From: Lewinella cohaerens DSM 23179
GTDB taxonomy: Bacteria; Bacteroidota; Bacteroidia; Chitinophagales; Saprospiraceae
NCBI RefSeq assembly: GCF_000379805.1
Contig: NZ_KB903544.1
Location: 49,334 to 96,067 of the forward strand
Direction of reading: 5' to 3'
Length of the DNA stretch: 46,734 nt
The translations under genes and the position numbers were made by a program. Below the pieces are notes generated by a model. The model saw nothing but the letters and a program-made list of their open reading frames with translations. It ran no database searches and was not told the DNA's origin. Below are positions 25,361-35,700 of this stretch, one piece after another; positions within the stretch are counted from its first letter, which is position 1; every line of letters starts with the position of its first letter.

Positions 25361-25897
25361 TCACTTCATCCGTTGCCATTCTGCCTTGGTGATTTTATAC
25401 CAATTGTGTGGCACCTGGCAGTATTCAAACTGATCTATTAATTGCATACCTACCTTCTGTAGGACTTTGTTGGATCCAATGTTATCAAGGTCTGCTGCGG
25501 CATAAATTTCTTCGAACTGCCGTTGCTGGAAACCATATTGCAAGGAGGCTATGCCTGCTTCGGTAGCGATGCCCTGGCCCCAAAATTTCTTTTTTAGGCG
25601 ATACCCTAAATCGTAATAAGGAAAACCAGCACGAACAATGGTCTCGTATCTGAGGCCCGACCAGCCTACAAATTCTCTGGATGCTTTATCAATAATGGCT
25701 AAACGGCCAATGCCGTTTTCCTCGTATTGTTTTTGAATATCCTTGATCATCTCCTCCGATTCTTTGAGGTGCTTTACGGGGTGGTTACCCAAGTATTTAT
25801 GAACCTCCGGGTCTGAGTCGAGTTCAAAAAAGCCAGGAGCGTCTTCTGCTTTAACGGCTCTTAAAATGAGTCTTGGAGTTTCGATATATGCATTCAT
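25361..25897 (-). CDS. GNAT N-acetyltransferase (RimJ/RimL-like)
   Basis: A 178-residue acetyltransferase of the RimJ/RimL branch, which transfers acetyl from acetyl-CoA to amino groups of proteins or small molecules. IETPRLILRAVKAEDAPGFF is the typical start, YRLKKKFWGQGIATEAG is the acetyl-CoA pyrophosphate loop, and NIGSNKVLQKVGM is the conserved NxxS-V-K-GF-like segment. The acceptor is unknown. Confidence 0.88.
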   Translation of the reverse strand: MNAYIETPRLILRAVKAEDAPGFFELDSDPEVHKYLGNHPVKHLKESEEMIKDIQKQYEENGIGRLAIIDKASREFVGWSGLRYETIVRAGFPYYDLGYRLKKKFWGQGIATEAGIASLQYGFQQRQFEEIYAAADLDNIGSNKVLQKVGMQLIDQFEYCQVPHNWYKITKAEWQRMK

Positions 25898-25966
25898 TCA
25901 TAAGTTGTTTAGCGTTTGACTTTGGTCAAAGTAGTATCGGGATACAGGCCGCTTCGCGTCCTTTGG

Positions 25967-26085
25967 GTAGAGGGTAGAGAGATTTAATGACCATCCCTGC
26001 TTGATTTCAACATCAGTCAAGTAAGTCGATGTTGGGAATTAGTTGGTTAGCTTTTGTGGGGAAATACAATCCCTCTACCCTCTAC
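25967..26085. repeat. Inverted-repeat element downstream of the GH13 gene
   Basis: GTAGAGGGTAGAG (25967-25979) and its exact complement CTCTACCCTCTAC (26073-26085) enclose 93 bp. That interval contains a further CAACATC/GATGTTG pairing. It may be a terminator for the GH13 gene or a small palindromic repeat. No ORF is present. Confidence 0.5.
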
Positions 26086-26121
26086 TTCTAGGGCGATTAG
26101 CCCCACGTCTCTCTACTACTT

Positions 26122-27963
26122 TTAATCCAGCTCCAATATCATTACTCCTCGTGCAGGTATTTGTAGCTGTTTGTCTAAGGTATGGGGCTGACCTGTGAGA
26201 ATATCTTTCCCGATGGTTACCCCTTCCAGCATCTCTGCAAACCGTTCCAGGTCCAGAGAAGTTCCCTCGTCGTTTTTATTGAAAGCCACCATCACTTTTT
26301 GTTCGTCGTTGTAGCGAAAGTAAACGTAGGTGCCATCTTCGGGTAAAAAGTGGGTCATTTTGCCATAATGGACAGCTTCCGCACTTTTGCGCCATCGCAA
26401 TAAAGTCTTGGTAAAGTCTTGTGCAGCTACTTGCGCGCTGGTCAACCCGTCACCAGTGAAGGCATTGACTGGGTCACCGGCCCACCCGCCGGGAAAGTCG
26501 CTGCGAATATCACCATGATCACCGGCGGGAGCGTTGCTCATCAAAATCTCCGTACCGTAGTAGATTTGCGGAATCCCCCTGGTGGTTGCAAAGTAAACCA
26601 TGGCCATCCGGAACAGGTCTTCGTCTTCATTCACTTGCCGGAAAATTCGGCTCATATCGTGGTTATCGGGGAAAATGACGAGGTTCATTGGGTCGGCGTA
26701 GAGGAAATCCTGGGCCAGCATTTCGTAAGCGGTGATCCAACCGGATTTGAATGCTTCTTCCTCGTTCAGTGCTTTTATGAAAGCTTGCTGCAAGGGGAAG
26801 TCCATCAAGCTAGGCAGGTAGGAGGTGTAGCCGTTGGGGTTGTCCTTGCCTGCCTGCCAGTAGGCTACCGTGCTGGGGTTTTCAAACCACTCTTCCCCGA
26901 CGATATTGAGGTAGGGAAATTCCTCCATTACACGACGAGTCCATTCAGCCATGAAGTCTTCGTCGGGATACGGGTAAGTATCCATTCTGATGCCAGCAAG
27001 GCCCAGGTATTCTGTCCACCAAATGCTATTTTGAATCAAGTAAGTGGCCATAAATGGGTTGCGCTGATTGAGGTCGGGCATGGTGGGCACAAACCAGCCG
27101 TCAGCGAATACTTTCTTATCAATAGCAGAAGCATAAGGGTCTTGCCAAACGGTCTTTCGGTGGTTGGTTTGGGTATATTCGTCCCAGGTGTTGATCCAGT
27201 CCTCGGAGGGTAAATCTTTCATCCACCAGTGCTCCAGGCCGCAGTGGTTGACGATCATGTCCATGATGACTTTTACGCCTTTTTCGCGGCTTTCGTTAGC
27301 CAATAGTTGGTATTCTTCATTGGTGCCAAACCGAGGGTCGACACGATAAAAGTCTGTGGTAGAGTAACCATGGTAGGAGTAGGCCTCCATATCGTTTTCG
27401 AGCAGCGGGTTTACCCAGATCGCGGTGAAACCAAGATCGTGGATGTAATCCAAGTGTTGGCGCATACCTGCAATGTCTCCGCCGTGGCGACCACCCAAGG
27501 TGCTACGATTAGCTGTTTCGCGCATCCCGGCGATGTTATCATTATCGGGATTGCCATTCGCAAAACGGTCTGGAGTGATGAGGTACAGAACATCTGCGTT
27601 GTCAAACCCCTTTCGCATGGCGGGATCTTGGTTACGATCCAGTAGTTGCCATTCTTGTTGTAAAACTTCTTTACCATTTTTGGTAAACGACAATACGACA
27701 TCTCCTGCTTTAGCAGCGGCGGTTATTTTTAAATCAACGAAAAGATAATTGGGGTTGCTCACCCTGCTTACCCGCTCAATATTTATGCCGGGGTGGGTAG
27801 TTTTAGGCAGCAGGTCACCGATGTTTTTACCGTAAACCAAAAGTTGAACCTCTGGGTTATGCATGTCTGTCCACCAGTTAGCGGGCTCGACGCGCTCGAT
27901 TGAACTTTGCGATTGGAGGCCAAAGCTTATCAATAGTAACAGGGAAAGGAAGGATAATCTCAT
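26122..27963 (-). CDS. Secreted glycoside hydrolase family 13, cyclomaltodextrinase/neopullulanase-like
   Basis: A 613-residue protein with signal peptide (…LLLLISFGLQSQS) that cleaves alpha-glucans such as starch or cyclodextrins outside the cytoplasm. An N-terminal immunoglobulin-like domain spans ~20-110. The catalytic barrel has region I DMIVNH (235-240), nucleophile D328 in GIRMDTYPY, acid/base E357 in NIVGEEWF, and D436 in PDNHDMSRI. A C-terminal beta domain follows from ~525. The architecture matches SusA-like enzymes, but no SusC/SusD partners are in view. Confidence 0.93.
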   Translation of the reverse strand: MRLSFLSLLLLISFGLQSQSSIERVEPANWWTDMHNPEVQLLVYGKNIGDLLPKTTHPGINIERVSRVSNPNYLFVDLKITAAAKAGDVVLSFTKNGKEVLQQEWQLLDRNQDPAMRKGFDNADVLYLITPDRFANGNPDNDNIAGMRETANRSTLGGRHGGDIAGMRQHLDYIHDLGFTAIWVNPLLENDMEAYSYHGYSTTDFYRVDPRFGTNEEYQLLANESREKGVKVIMDMIVNHCGLEHWWMKDLPSEDWINTWDEYTQTNHRKTVWQDPYASAIDKKVFADGWFVPTMPDLNQRNPFMATYLIQNSIWWTEYLGLAGIRMDTYPYPDEDFMAEWTRRVMEEFPYLNIVGEEWFENPSTVAYWQAGKDNPNGYTSYLPSLMDFPLQQAFIKALNEEEAFKSGWITAYEMLAQDFLYADPMNLVIFPDNHDMSRIFRQVNEDEDLFRMAMVYFATTRGIPQIYYGTEILMSNAPAGDHGDIRSDFPGGWAGDPVNAFTGDGLTSAQVAAQDFTKTLLRWRKSAEAVHYGKMTHFLPEDGTYVYFRYNDEQKVMVAFNKNDEGTSLDLERFAEMLEGVTIGKDILTGQPHTLDKQLQIPARGVMILELD

Positions 27964-28310
27964 CGTTGTATGTTTTTGTACGAACAGCTAAGATGAGAAA
28001 AATCGGGTAATTGCAGACTTCCTTAATCTGCGTTTCTGGTGTTCAGATCAAAATCGTCATAGAGTCTTGGTGACGGAGTAGATGGCCTCTTCCTTCCTGA
28101 TGATTTCTAGTTCACCTTTGGTGTCCAGAATTCCACCATTGGTATTTAGGCAAATTTTAGATCGAAAAACAAAATAAAAAAATACTTTTATTTGGCAATT
28201 AAGCCATTGGGGAGAAAAAAGCATACATTCACCAGATCAAAGTTGATCAAGCTCGATGGGTTAATCAATAACCTTCCAAATATTGATCATCAGATTAAGC
28301 ATTTCCCTTT
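27964..28310. other. Intergenic region with a decayed gene fragment and no clear promoter
   Basis: This 347-bp stretch holds the DinB 3' remnant (28023-28070) and a 55-codon minus-strand ORF running from an ATG near 28224 to a stop near 28059, of unknown meaning. The palindromic TTGATCAA lies at 28243-28250. Nothing matches TTG-N20-TAnnTTTG ahead of the large cluster, so its promoter is not identified. Confidence 0.4.
28023..28070 (-). pseudogene. 3' remnant of a DinB-family gene
   Basis: Read on the minus strand, 15 codons give RLYDDFDLNTRNAD and a stop, against GLYDDFDLNTKNAD at the end of the intact DinB gene (41907-42419). DNA identity is 37 of 45, with nearly all changes at third positions. 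Upstream in the same frame there is no further similarity, and a stop occurs within 20 codons. Confidence 0.7.
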
Positions 28311-31300
28311 TTGAGTAACACCATATTCATACCATTCCGCGTTAGGCAAATCCACCTAACCGTAGCTACTCCAGTCGCCGCTGCGGTCGCCGAGTTCAGC
28401 AAATTACCTTGGTACGATCCAGATCGGCAGGTCATCGTCAATGACGACAGTCCTTTCATTAGTGAAAAGGTCGTCAATGAGCCCTTTCAGGACAACCTAA
28501 AATCACTGGGTAAAGGCAATCACCTGCATTTTATACTTCCGCCTCAATTTACCCACGCCAACACGGATGGCGAAAACCTGCCAACGCCCAACCGATGGCT
28601 CGTAAGAAAAGGGAACGAGCAGTGGATTATAGAAAGCGATTTCCTGAGCAAAACACCCATGCCGGGGCAACCCAATGTAACGACCATGGTTCCCATTGAT
28701 CCTGCCGTGGCACAAGCCCCCGGGTTTGCGCTAGACCAGACCGGTAACTGTCAGCCATTCCGCTATCTTGGCAGGCAACTCCCTATTGAACAATGGAAGC
28801 GCACGGGCAACCAAGGGGATTACTGGAAAACTCTTTTTGGCGGACCCCTTACTGCTTTTGCTTATGGCGACCCCGAATTTTCCATTCGCTACCCCAATTG
28901 CCGCTCTGTTTTTGGCTTTTATGACGCCAATGCACTAACAACCGCTGGTTATGAAATCATTGGCTGGTACCAAGAATTAGCAACAAGCGAAATTTCCGAA
29001 ACCATCACCTCCTTACTAGCGCCCGTTAAGGAAGTCATTGAAGAAGTGGATGCCGATGATAGCCTGACCTCTGACGCAGTTCGCTGCACTGCTTTTTTTG
29101 AACGTAGTCTTGCAGTAGGATGGAATTTTGGCGGCGACGCAGACAATAACCCGCTAGGGTACGATTGGCGATCCACTAAACAAGCCATCAACCAAGCTGA
29201 TCAAATCGTGTTTTACAACGCCTCTAACGATACCTTAGAGCCACCACCTGCCGACCTGACGGTAAAGCTGGCCGTGGGCAACAATGGTGTTGAAGCACTA
29301 TCGGCATTTCTGGCGGGTGAAACCTATAATGGATTTAATGACCGTGAAAAACGGTTACAGTTAGAGGACCAATTGGAAGCCATCCAGTTTGACTCCCTTA
29401 AGTCGCTGCAAAACGATCTTCAGGCTAAATTTGCGGAGGCCCGGCACGCGAAAGGCTCCCGAGCAGTTCCCGCCGGCATCTTATGGGATTACTGCTATGT
29501 AAATAAAGAGACCGGTCAAAAGATCTCTGACGAACAAACCGAAGCGATCAAAGCTTTTGAAGGTGGACAGAGGTTAGCTGTCCTAGCACTGTTATTGAGC
29601 CACCTCAATGAGCAGCAATCCGTTTACGAAAGGAGCAGCACGATCGTTGCAGACAAGCAAGAACAGCTTTTCGCTTCCTGGTACAAGTACATGCTGTCCG
29701 CCCATCCGCCCCGGATGCACCACGAGGCATACCCTGATCTTGACGAGGTGCTGGTTTTCATCACCGAGCATTTGCTACCGGAGTTGGATCTGCTGATGTA
29801 CAATACCGGCCTGCTGCTCATCAATGAGCACGAAAAACAGGAAACCATTGCGAATCCTTTGGTTATTGAGAGTGAAACTGGCCAATTGGTGGTTACTGCT
29901 ACAGCGTGGTTAATGGGCGCGAAGTTTAGCGTTGAAAACAAACATTACAACGCCAAATCCAATAACTCCACCTCCATTGCTCAGCAGGTATTAACGGCCA
30001 TAAAAGCCGCGCTTACCGAGCTGGATGAACTTAATAGTGCCAACCGGTCGTTGGCCGAGGCTGGCATCGAAATTCGGCTCACCACCAAAGTGGGTACGCG
30101 CTACCATCAACCCAATGACCCAGTACTGTTGATTTCGGGTGATGTCATTCCGGAAGCGGTAAACGATGAAGTCCCGGCACTCCTGACCTTGAGTAGCCCT
30201 TCTGTAGACAAAAACTTGGGAAAAACAGCCAATGCTGTGATCTGCGCCAACCAGGCGACTCAGGCCTTTGATGCACTAGCACTGATTCCCAGTAGAACAT
30301 TGCAATCGGAGGTATTACCGTGGCACCCGGTTTTGATGGAATGGGAGGCGTCCTTTTATCCGCTGGACAATCCAGTAAATGGTGGCGTTTATCATCCAGA
30401 CTACCTTGCTAATATTTTTGATTTGCCCTCCGGCCAGCCTGATTTCGCAGCTACGGAAGACATCAGTAAGAAGGACGAAATTGCCCCGACACGAGCCATT
30501 TCAACGTATCGCGGCTTTTCCAATCTCAGTGCGTATGCGCTGAATTTCTTAGCGGATAAACTGGCTCCTTATGCTGCCAGCGAAAACATGTCCGAGACGG
30601 ATCCGGGCCTCAAAGCAGCTTACGAATATATACAGGATAGCAAAATGGCCGTACTATCACAAGGGCTGAGCGGGTTTAATGATGCCTTTATTATGCGCAA
30701 GCAATCCTTGCAGTTGGCTACGATTATTGACCCCGTCGCTTTTGACGAATACAAAGACTATATCGCAGATATTGGTTTATTTATTGGAGAGGCGACTATT
30801 ACATCGCCCTTACCCAATAATGATTTCAATCCCATCAGGGCAGGAGGTTTCAACCTGAGCCGGCTCAACTTAATCGACACCTTTGGGCAAAAACGCAAGG
30901 TGTATGATTATTTCGAGGGGCCGCCAACCAAGGTGTACGCTCCCCAAACGATGACTCTGACTGCGCCAACACCATGGGACACCGACACCATTTCTTACAA
31001 TATTCAGGCATTTCTGTACCCACGGTTTATTCAACCCACCCGACTCTATACCCGTTGGCTCTCTAGTGAAAACGATACTGCCGAATGTGGAATGAATCCG
31101 TCCGACACCCCGGTTTGTGGTTGGGTGGTACACAACATTCTTGATGACAGCCTGATGCTATACAATACCGAAGGCGGACTGCTAGGCAGCCTCACTACGG
31201 TAGAAGGAAACCAAGTAGCTTTTGTTCCGAAGCCGGAATCAACCGCGCCCAGAACAACAGGCTTGGCCAACGACAACATGGTTCCCAACCAACACCTGCG

Positions 31301-32513
31301 CAATTTTGCCAACTATCTATTGGCGAAGGACGGCACCTTTTTAGGCCACTTCCTGACGGTAATCACCCATGCGCAAGAACACAATGACCCGGAAACGTTC
31401 GAACAGCACCCGGAGCTCTCCCTGCTCATGGGGCAGCCGATGGCACTGGTGCGAGCCAAGCTCAATTTTGAAGTAAAAGGCAATTATGCGATGAACCAAA
31501 GTTGGGCAGAATTCCGAGAGAGCTTGCAAGCCTCTAAGGAACCGGGTTACCAGTATTCGGAAGCACATTATACCGATGGTTTTGAAGACGTGAAGATTCC
31601 GATTCGTTTGGGAGATTACCAGCAGCTCAATGATGGCCTGATCGGTTTTTGGGACGATGCCAATGTGGACGAAGCCGATGTAGATAGTGTGTTCCATTCT
31701 CCGATTGGTGATCTGTACAAGAGTGATTACTACCGAGAAAAAGGCATTAACACGGGTCCGGGGTTTGAGGCCTTTGTGAACCAGCATGTGAAGATGGAAA
31801 TCCGGCAAAGCGCGGCGGACGCTCCGCACTTACTCACCATGCTATTTGATCCGCGCGCCCAGCTCAATATCACCTCCGGGGTACTACCAGTAAAGACCAT
31901 CGACATTCCTTCCGCACTCTATGCCGATGCCCTCAAGAATATTAGGGTTACGTTTTTAATGTCGCCCATCATTACGCCCAAAGACAAGCTGCAATTCCCC
32001 GTCCCCAACCAGGTCGGATACCAGTGGAAATGGATTTATTTCAACTCCACGACGCCCGTGACGATACCTGCAACGGCCACAGTTCTGAAAAACATCCTCA
32101 CTGATAAATGGGACGAATGGGTGAAAAGTGCTTGGCCTGACGAAACAGCGCAAAAGCAAATCACCCAAGCGATTCCTGATCTCTGGGAGAAATTACGACA
32201 AGCTATCGAGGTGGACGGGCTGGCACAAAACATCCTGGTGGAGTTGCCCTCAAAAGAACAGCTTACGCTGGAAGACGATACCAGAGCCTATATCTACTTT
32301 GATTTACTGACGGCGGAAAATCTGGCCCAAATCGTGGAAGTTGATTCGGTCGACCTCACTGCGGTGACTCAACAGATCATGCAGTTGTTACTCGACCAAC
32401 ACCAGGGCATCGATTCGGTGCGCACCCACGCCCAATACGAGCCCAACGAAATTCGAGAAGGCTGGCTGGAGCTGACCGATGAACCGGAAATACAGGCACA
32501 ACCAAATAATTAA
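28311..32513 (+). CDS. Giant 1400-aa protein of unknown function, first gene of the large cluster
   Basis: Translation starts at TTG 28311 (SNTIFIPFRVRQIHL); the frame is closed by TAA shortly upstream, and the next in-frame ATG would remove well-formed sequence. There is no signal peptide or membrane helix. A conspicuous early motif is GKGNHLHFILPPQFTHA followed by PTPNRWLVRKGNEQWIIESD (~66-110). A second motif-rich part lies at 910-1060, including CGWVVHNILDDSLMLYNTEG. Long helical segments occur near 240-500. No enzyme motif is recognised. I have an impression of similar HLHW-LP…PNRWLV proteins in other environmental bacteria, always uncharacterised. The next gene follows in 24 bp. Confidence 0.75.
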   Translation: MSNTIFIPFRVRQIHLTVATPVAAAVAEFSKLPWYDPDRQVIVNDDSPFISEKVVNEPFQDNLKSLGKGNHLHFILPPQFTHANTDGENLPTPNRWLVRKGNEQWIIESDFLSKTPMPGQPNVTTMVPIDPAVAQAPGFALDQTGNCQPFRYLGRQLPIEQWKRTGNQGDYWKTLFGGPLTAFAYGDPEFSIRYPNCRSVFGFYDANALTTAGYEIIGWYQELATSEISETITSLLAPVKEVIEEVDADDSLTSDAVRCTAFFERSLAVGWNFGGDADNNPLGYDWRSTKQAINQADQIVFYNASNDTLEPPPADLTVKLAVGNNGVEALSAFLAGETYNGFNDREKRLQLEDQLEAIQFDSLKSLQNDLQAKFAEARHAKGSRAVPAGILWDYCYVNKETGQKISDEQTEAIKAFEGGQRLAVLALLLSHLNEQQSVYERSSTIVADKQEQLFASWYKYMLSAHPPRMHHEAYPDLDEVLVFITEHLLPELDLLMYNTGLLLINEHEKQETIANPLVIESETGQLVVTATAWLMGAKFSVENKHYNAKSNNSTSIAQQVLTAIKAALTELDELNSANRSLAEAGIEIRLTTKVGTRYHQPNDPVLLISGDVIPEAVNDEVPALLTLSSPSVDKNLGKTANAVICANQATQAFDALALIPSRTLQSEVLPWHPVLMEWEASFYPLDNPVNGGVYHPDYLANIFDLPSGQPDFAATEDISKKDEIAPTRAISTYRGFSNLSAYALNFLADKLAPYAASENMSETDPGLKAAYEYIQDSKMAVLSQGLSGFNDAFIMRKQSLQLATIIDPVAFDEYKDYIADIGLFIGEATITSPLPNNDFNPIRAGGFNLSRLNLIDTFGQKRKVYDYFEGPPTKVYAPQTMTLTAPTPWDTDTISYNIQAFLYPRFIQPTRLYTRWLSSENDTAECGMNPSDTPVCGWVVHNILDDSLMLYNTEGGLLGSLTTVEGNQVAFVPKPESTAPRTTGLANDNMVPNQHLRNFANYLLAKDGTFLGHFLTVITHAQEHNDPETFEQHPELSLLMGQPMALVRAKLNFEVKGNYAMNQSWAEFRESLQASKEPGYQYSEAHYTDGFEDVKIPIRLGDYQQLNDGLIGFWDDANVDEADVDSVFHSPIGDLYKSDYYREKGINTGPGFEAFVNQHVKMEIRQSAADAPHLLTMLFDPRAQLNITSGVLPVKTIDIPSALYADALKNIRVTFLMSPIITPKDKLQFPVPNQVGYQWKWIYFNSTTPVTIPATATVLKNILTDKWDEWVKSAWPDETAQKQITQAIPDLWEKLRQAIEVDGLAQNILVELPSKEQLTLEDDTRAYIYFDLLTAENLAQIVEVDSVDLTAVTQQIMQLLLDQHQGIDSVRTHAQYEPNEIREGWLELTDEPEIQAQPNN

Positions 32514-32537
32514 AACACATTACCAACAAAAAACAGT

Positions 32538-32687
32538 ATGGATACAAAAACATTAAAACTGGAATTAACCGTAGAAGAAGTGAACCTTATCCTAAGCGCG
32601 CTCGGCAAATTGCCCTTTGAGCAGGTGTTTAGTCTGGTAAATAAAATACAGCAACAGGCTGCGGAACAATTGGACGTAAAGCAATAG
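32538..32687 (+). CDS. 49-aa phage-like small protein
   Basis: ATG 32538 to TAG 32685-32687 encodes MDTKTLKLELTVEEVNLILS followed by ALGKLPFEQVFSLVNKIQQQ and a short tail. The pattern L(T/S)-x-EEVN-x-IL-x-ALG-x-P(F/Y)-x-x-V-x-x-L-x-x-KI-x-x-Q is one I associate with small proteins in tailed-phage structural regions. Tight spacing (24 bp before, 25 bp after) and good coding character support a real gene. Function unknown; two short helices are predicted by eye. Confidence 0.7.
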   Translation: MDTKTLKLELTVEEVNLILSALGKLPFEQVFSLVNKIQQQAAEQLDVKQ

Positions 32688-32712
32688 ACTCCCCTCTAAA
32701 AACAACATCAAG

Positions 32713-35700
32713 ATGCGTCAAAGTGTAACTATCGAAATGGACAATCGTCCACATCCGTCCAAAAACTCAACTAACGAATTATATCATTTCCCCAACCAGA
32801 ATATCGATCTAAAAAACAAGGTTGAGTTGATTGTTCGGATGGCTACTGCCAATGAAGCTGTTTTGACATCGGGTGATGGAAACGCTGGAGCCGACCGATA
32901 TTCATTTTACCTCAGCTTTCCCGCTAATCTTATTCAGCTGAATCAATTTCAGCTAGAGAATTTTTCCTTTAATATATACGATCAGCGGGGAGGTGAAAAT
33001 GGTCGTACTATTCCCTACGATCTGTACCTGGAAGAAACCGAAAGTGACATACGCTTCTACGTCCTCTTCCGAAAAGCGTGTGCCATTGGAAGATCAATGG
33101 AACGTTACCAGAGCCAAAATGATACCCGTTGGGGATTTAAGGCAACACTTCCCGGTTTTTTGTTGAGTCCCAATATTCAGGAGCGTTTTCAGATTATGAT
33201 TGTTGCTAATTGTGAAAATGAGGAATCACCTACGCTTAACGGTAATACCGCTGTGGTGACGTGTGTACCATTTCCTGAGCCAGAAAAAATCAAGGGTGAA
33301 ATCCAATTGCGTTCAAAAAATTACGTGGCCGGAAAGAACGTAGATGACACATTATATCACTTTACAGACAACCTCAAATTAGAAAACAGACTTACACTTT
33401 CACTTTCACAAAGAAATTTCAACTACCAAGCCAGGACATTGAAGTCGGGTGCTGGGCAAGCCGGATTTAATCAATGTTCCTTTTACCTAAGCCTGCCTGC
33501 TAATACCATTCAGCTGGCTGACATTGAGCTAAATGATATTAGGCTAGGTTTTTCAAGTGATGGTAGCTTTACTAACTATGGCATAGCAGATGGCGTGTTT
33601 AGCCTGCACATTGGTGAAACAGGGGGAGAACTACGAATCTGTGTACTCTTTAAAGAACCTGTGAAAATCGGTATGGAGAATAGGTATACGAATGGGGAGT
33701 GGGCTTTTGTGTCGTACAACATGAGTTTGCAAATAGGCAGAGTTCTTTTGGTATCTAAAGCTCCGTCACAATTTACCTTTTCGGGAATATTTTACGTGAC
33801 CACTACCGACATTGAAGATGCATACGGCGTTTCCTCTCACATACCAGTAATTAGCAGTGAATCTGTCAATTGTATAGATTTCCCGAAACCGGTGCCTACC
33901 GTCAATGAAGATCTCGCGCTGCATTTCCAAAACACTTCTGGCAATACGTCTGATGTTTTGTTCATCCAGGACGATACCGAAGACGGCGACAACATAGAAC
34001 TCATTGTTGGCACCGAAGAGGGCACACCTGCTATTTCGCTCTTTTCGGAGTCCGTCACCGCATCCAGAGAATCGTTTTCCTTTTCCTTTAAGTTCACCCC
34101 TTCTTCGATTGAGAAAGAGATGAAGGTGATGGATATCTACACCTACGTCAATGACGAGTGGAGGAAAGCATTAGAAGGAGAATGGTCTATTGAAAGCGTC
34201 ATCAACGACGATAAAAGCCTCGTCATTTATTGTCTGAGCCGGCAATCGGTCTCGTTTAATCGCCCCCATTCGGTCAAGCTCGTGATGCGTGGGGTAAAGC
34301 CGGTCGTTCGGAAAAGCAGTTCACCGAAAGTGGAATTGTACCTCCGCGACAGCAATTACCTGAATGAGTATTTCTGCTCTCAGCCGTTCAATATCGTCAG
34401 CCACGCTGGTGATCGCTATATGCCAATTAAGGTAGCCGTTGACGGTTGGCAACTCTTAAACAATGGCACTGCCAACCGGGTGGTACTAGCGCTCGTTAAT
34501 GACCATAACGAATCCATCGTTTTTAAGAAATCCACGATTGAGGTGTCCTGGGATATCTCAGAAACGGAATCGTTTGCGCTAAGCAAAGACAGTGTGACAG
34601 CTGATAGTGTAAGAATTTTTGACAAACCTGTCGAACTACCCGGCATAGCAGAAACGGGAACTGCTCGCTACCTCTTGAAAGGCTACTCTGGCCGCATCAA
34701 CCCCGGAGATAGCTTGCCCATAACGATTGCTAACCTAAAGACGAACCTGCCCGCAGGGACTGCCAAAATCTACATCCGCTACTACGACGTACCTGAATAT
34801 TGGGATGGCGTACTCGAAGCGCCCCTCCTGCGCACCAGCGTATTCCAAGCCGATCAGGAACATATCGGAATTGGAACGAATAATCCGAAGACGAAGCTCC
34901 ATATTGCTGATGGCGATTTGCTGGTTGGCGGTGCTCCAAATAGATTAGAGGGTATCCGATTAACGTCCCTGAAAGAAAGGGAACAAGGAGGCGGGCGAAT
35001 TTTTTTCCAGGAGAACGCAAATGGGCTAGACGGTTTCTCGCTGGGCTATAATGGCGTAAATACAGATGGTGATATTTTAAATTGGCCAGCCAAAAGTTTC
35101 AATATTTCCAATCATCATGAATCTGAAAATGGTGGCATCTGCTTAAATATTGACAGAGACACTGGCAATGTAGGTATTGGCATCGTAAGTGGCGACAATA
35201 AACTTACAGTAGCGGGTTCCGTATCCATTGGAAGGCATGATGAACCAACAGCAGTCCCGGAAAATAGCCTCTGGGTAGAAGGGCAGGTTGGAATTGGAAT
35301 AATTCGTACCAAGGTGAAACTGGCTATTGGAGTTCCCGAAGAGAATACTGGATTATACATTGAAAGAGGTGATTACGAAACCCATCTTCCCTACGTTAAT
35401 GGTTGGAATTATATTTCTGGTAAGGGTTTGGTTGTTCGAGGAGAAGGTGGCCTACATAATATTGAGGTTGATGGGAGTACAGGTAATGTAGGTATTGAAA
35501 ACGACTTGTCAGTCAATGGGAGTATAAATATCGGAGTCGGGACCTCTGATCCACAGATAAAACTCCATGTTGCCGAGGGTGATTTATTAGTTGGTGGTGC
35601 TCCGGGCAAACTAGAGGGCATCCGATTAATGTCCCTGAAACAAAGCGAGCAAGGAGGCGGACGACTATTTTTCCAGGAGAACGCGAATGGGCTATACGGT

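Noticed and set aside
26419-27213. 264-codon open frame on the plus strand opposite the GH13 gene
   Set aside because: It is antisense to a gene with a complete set of GH13 catalytic motifs, and its translation has no domain-like pattern.
26122-27963. Starch utilisation (Sus-like) polysaccharide locus around the GH13 enzyme
   Set aside because: No SusC/SusD-like, other glycosidase or regulator genes lie on either side.
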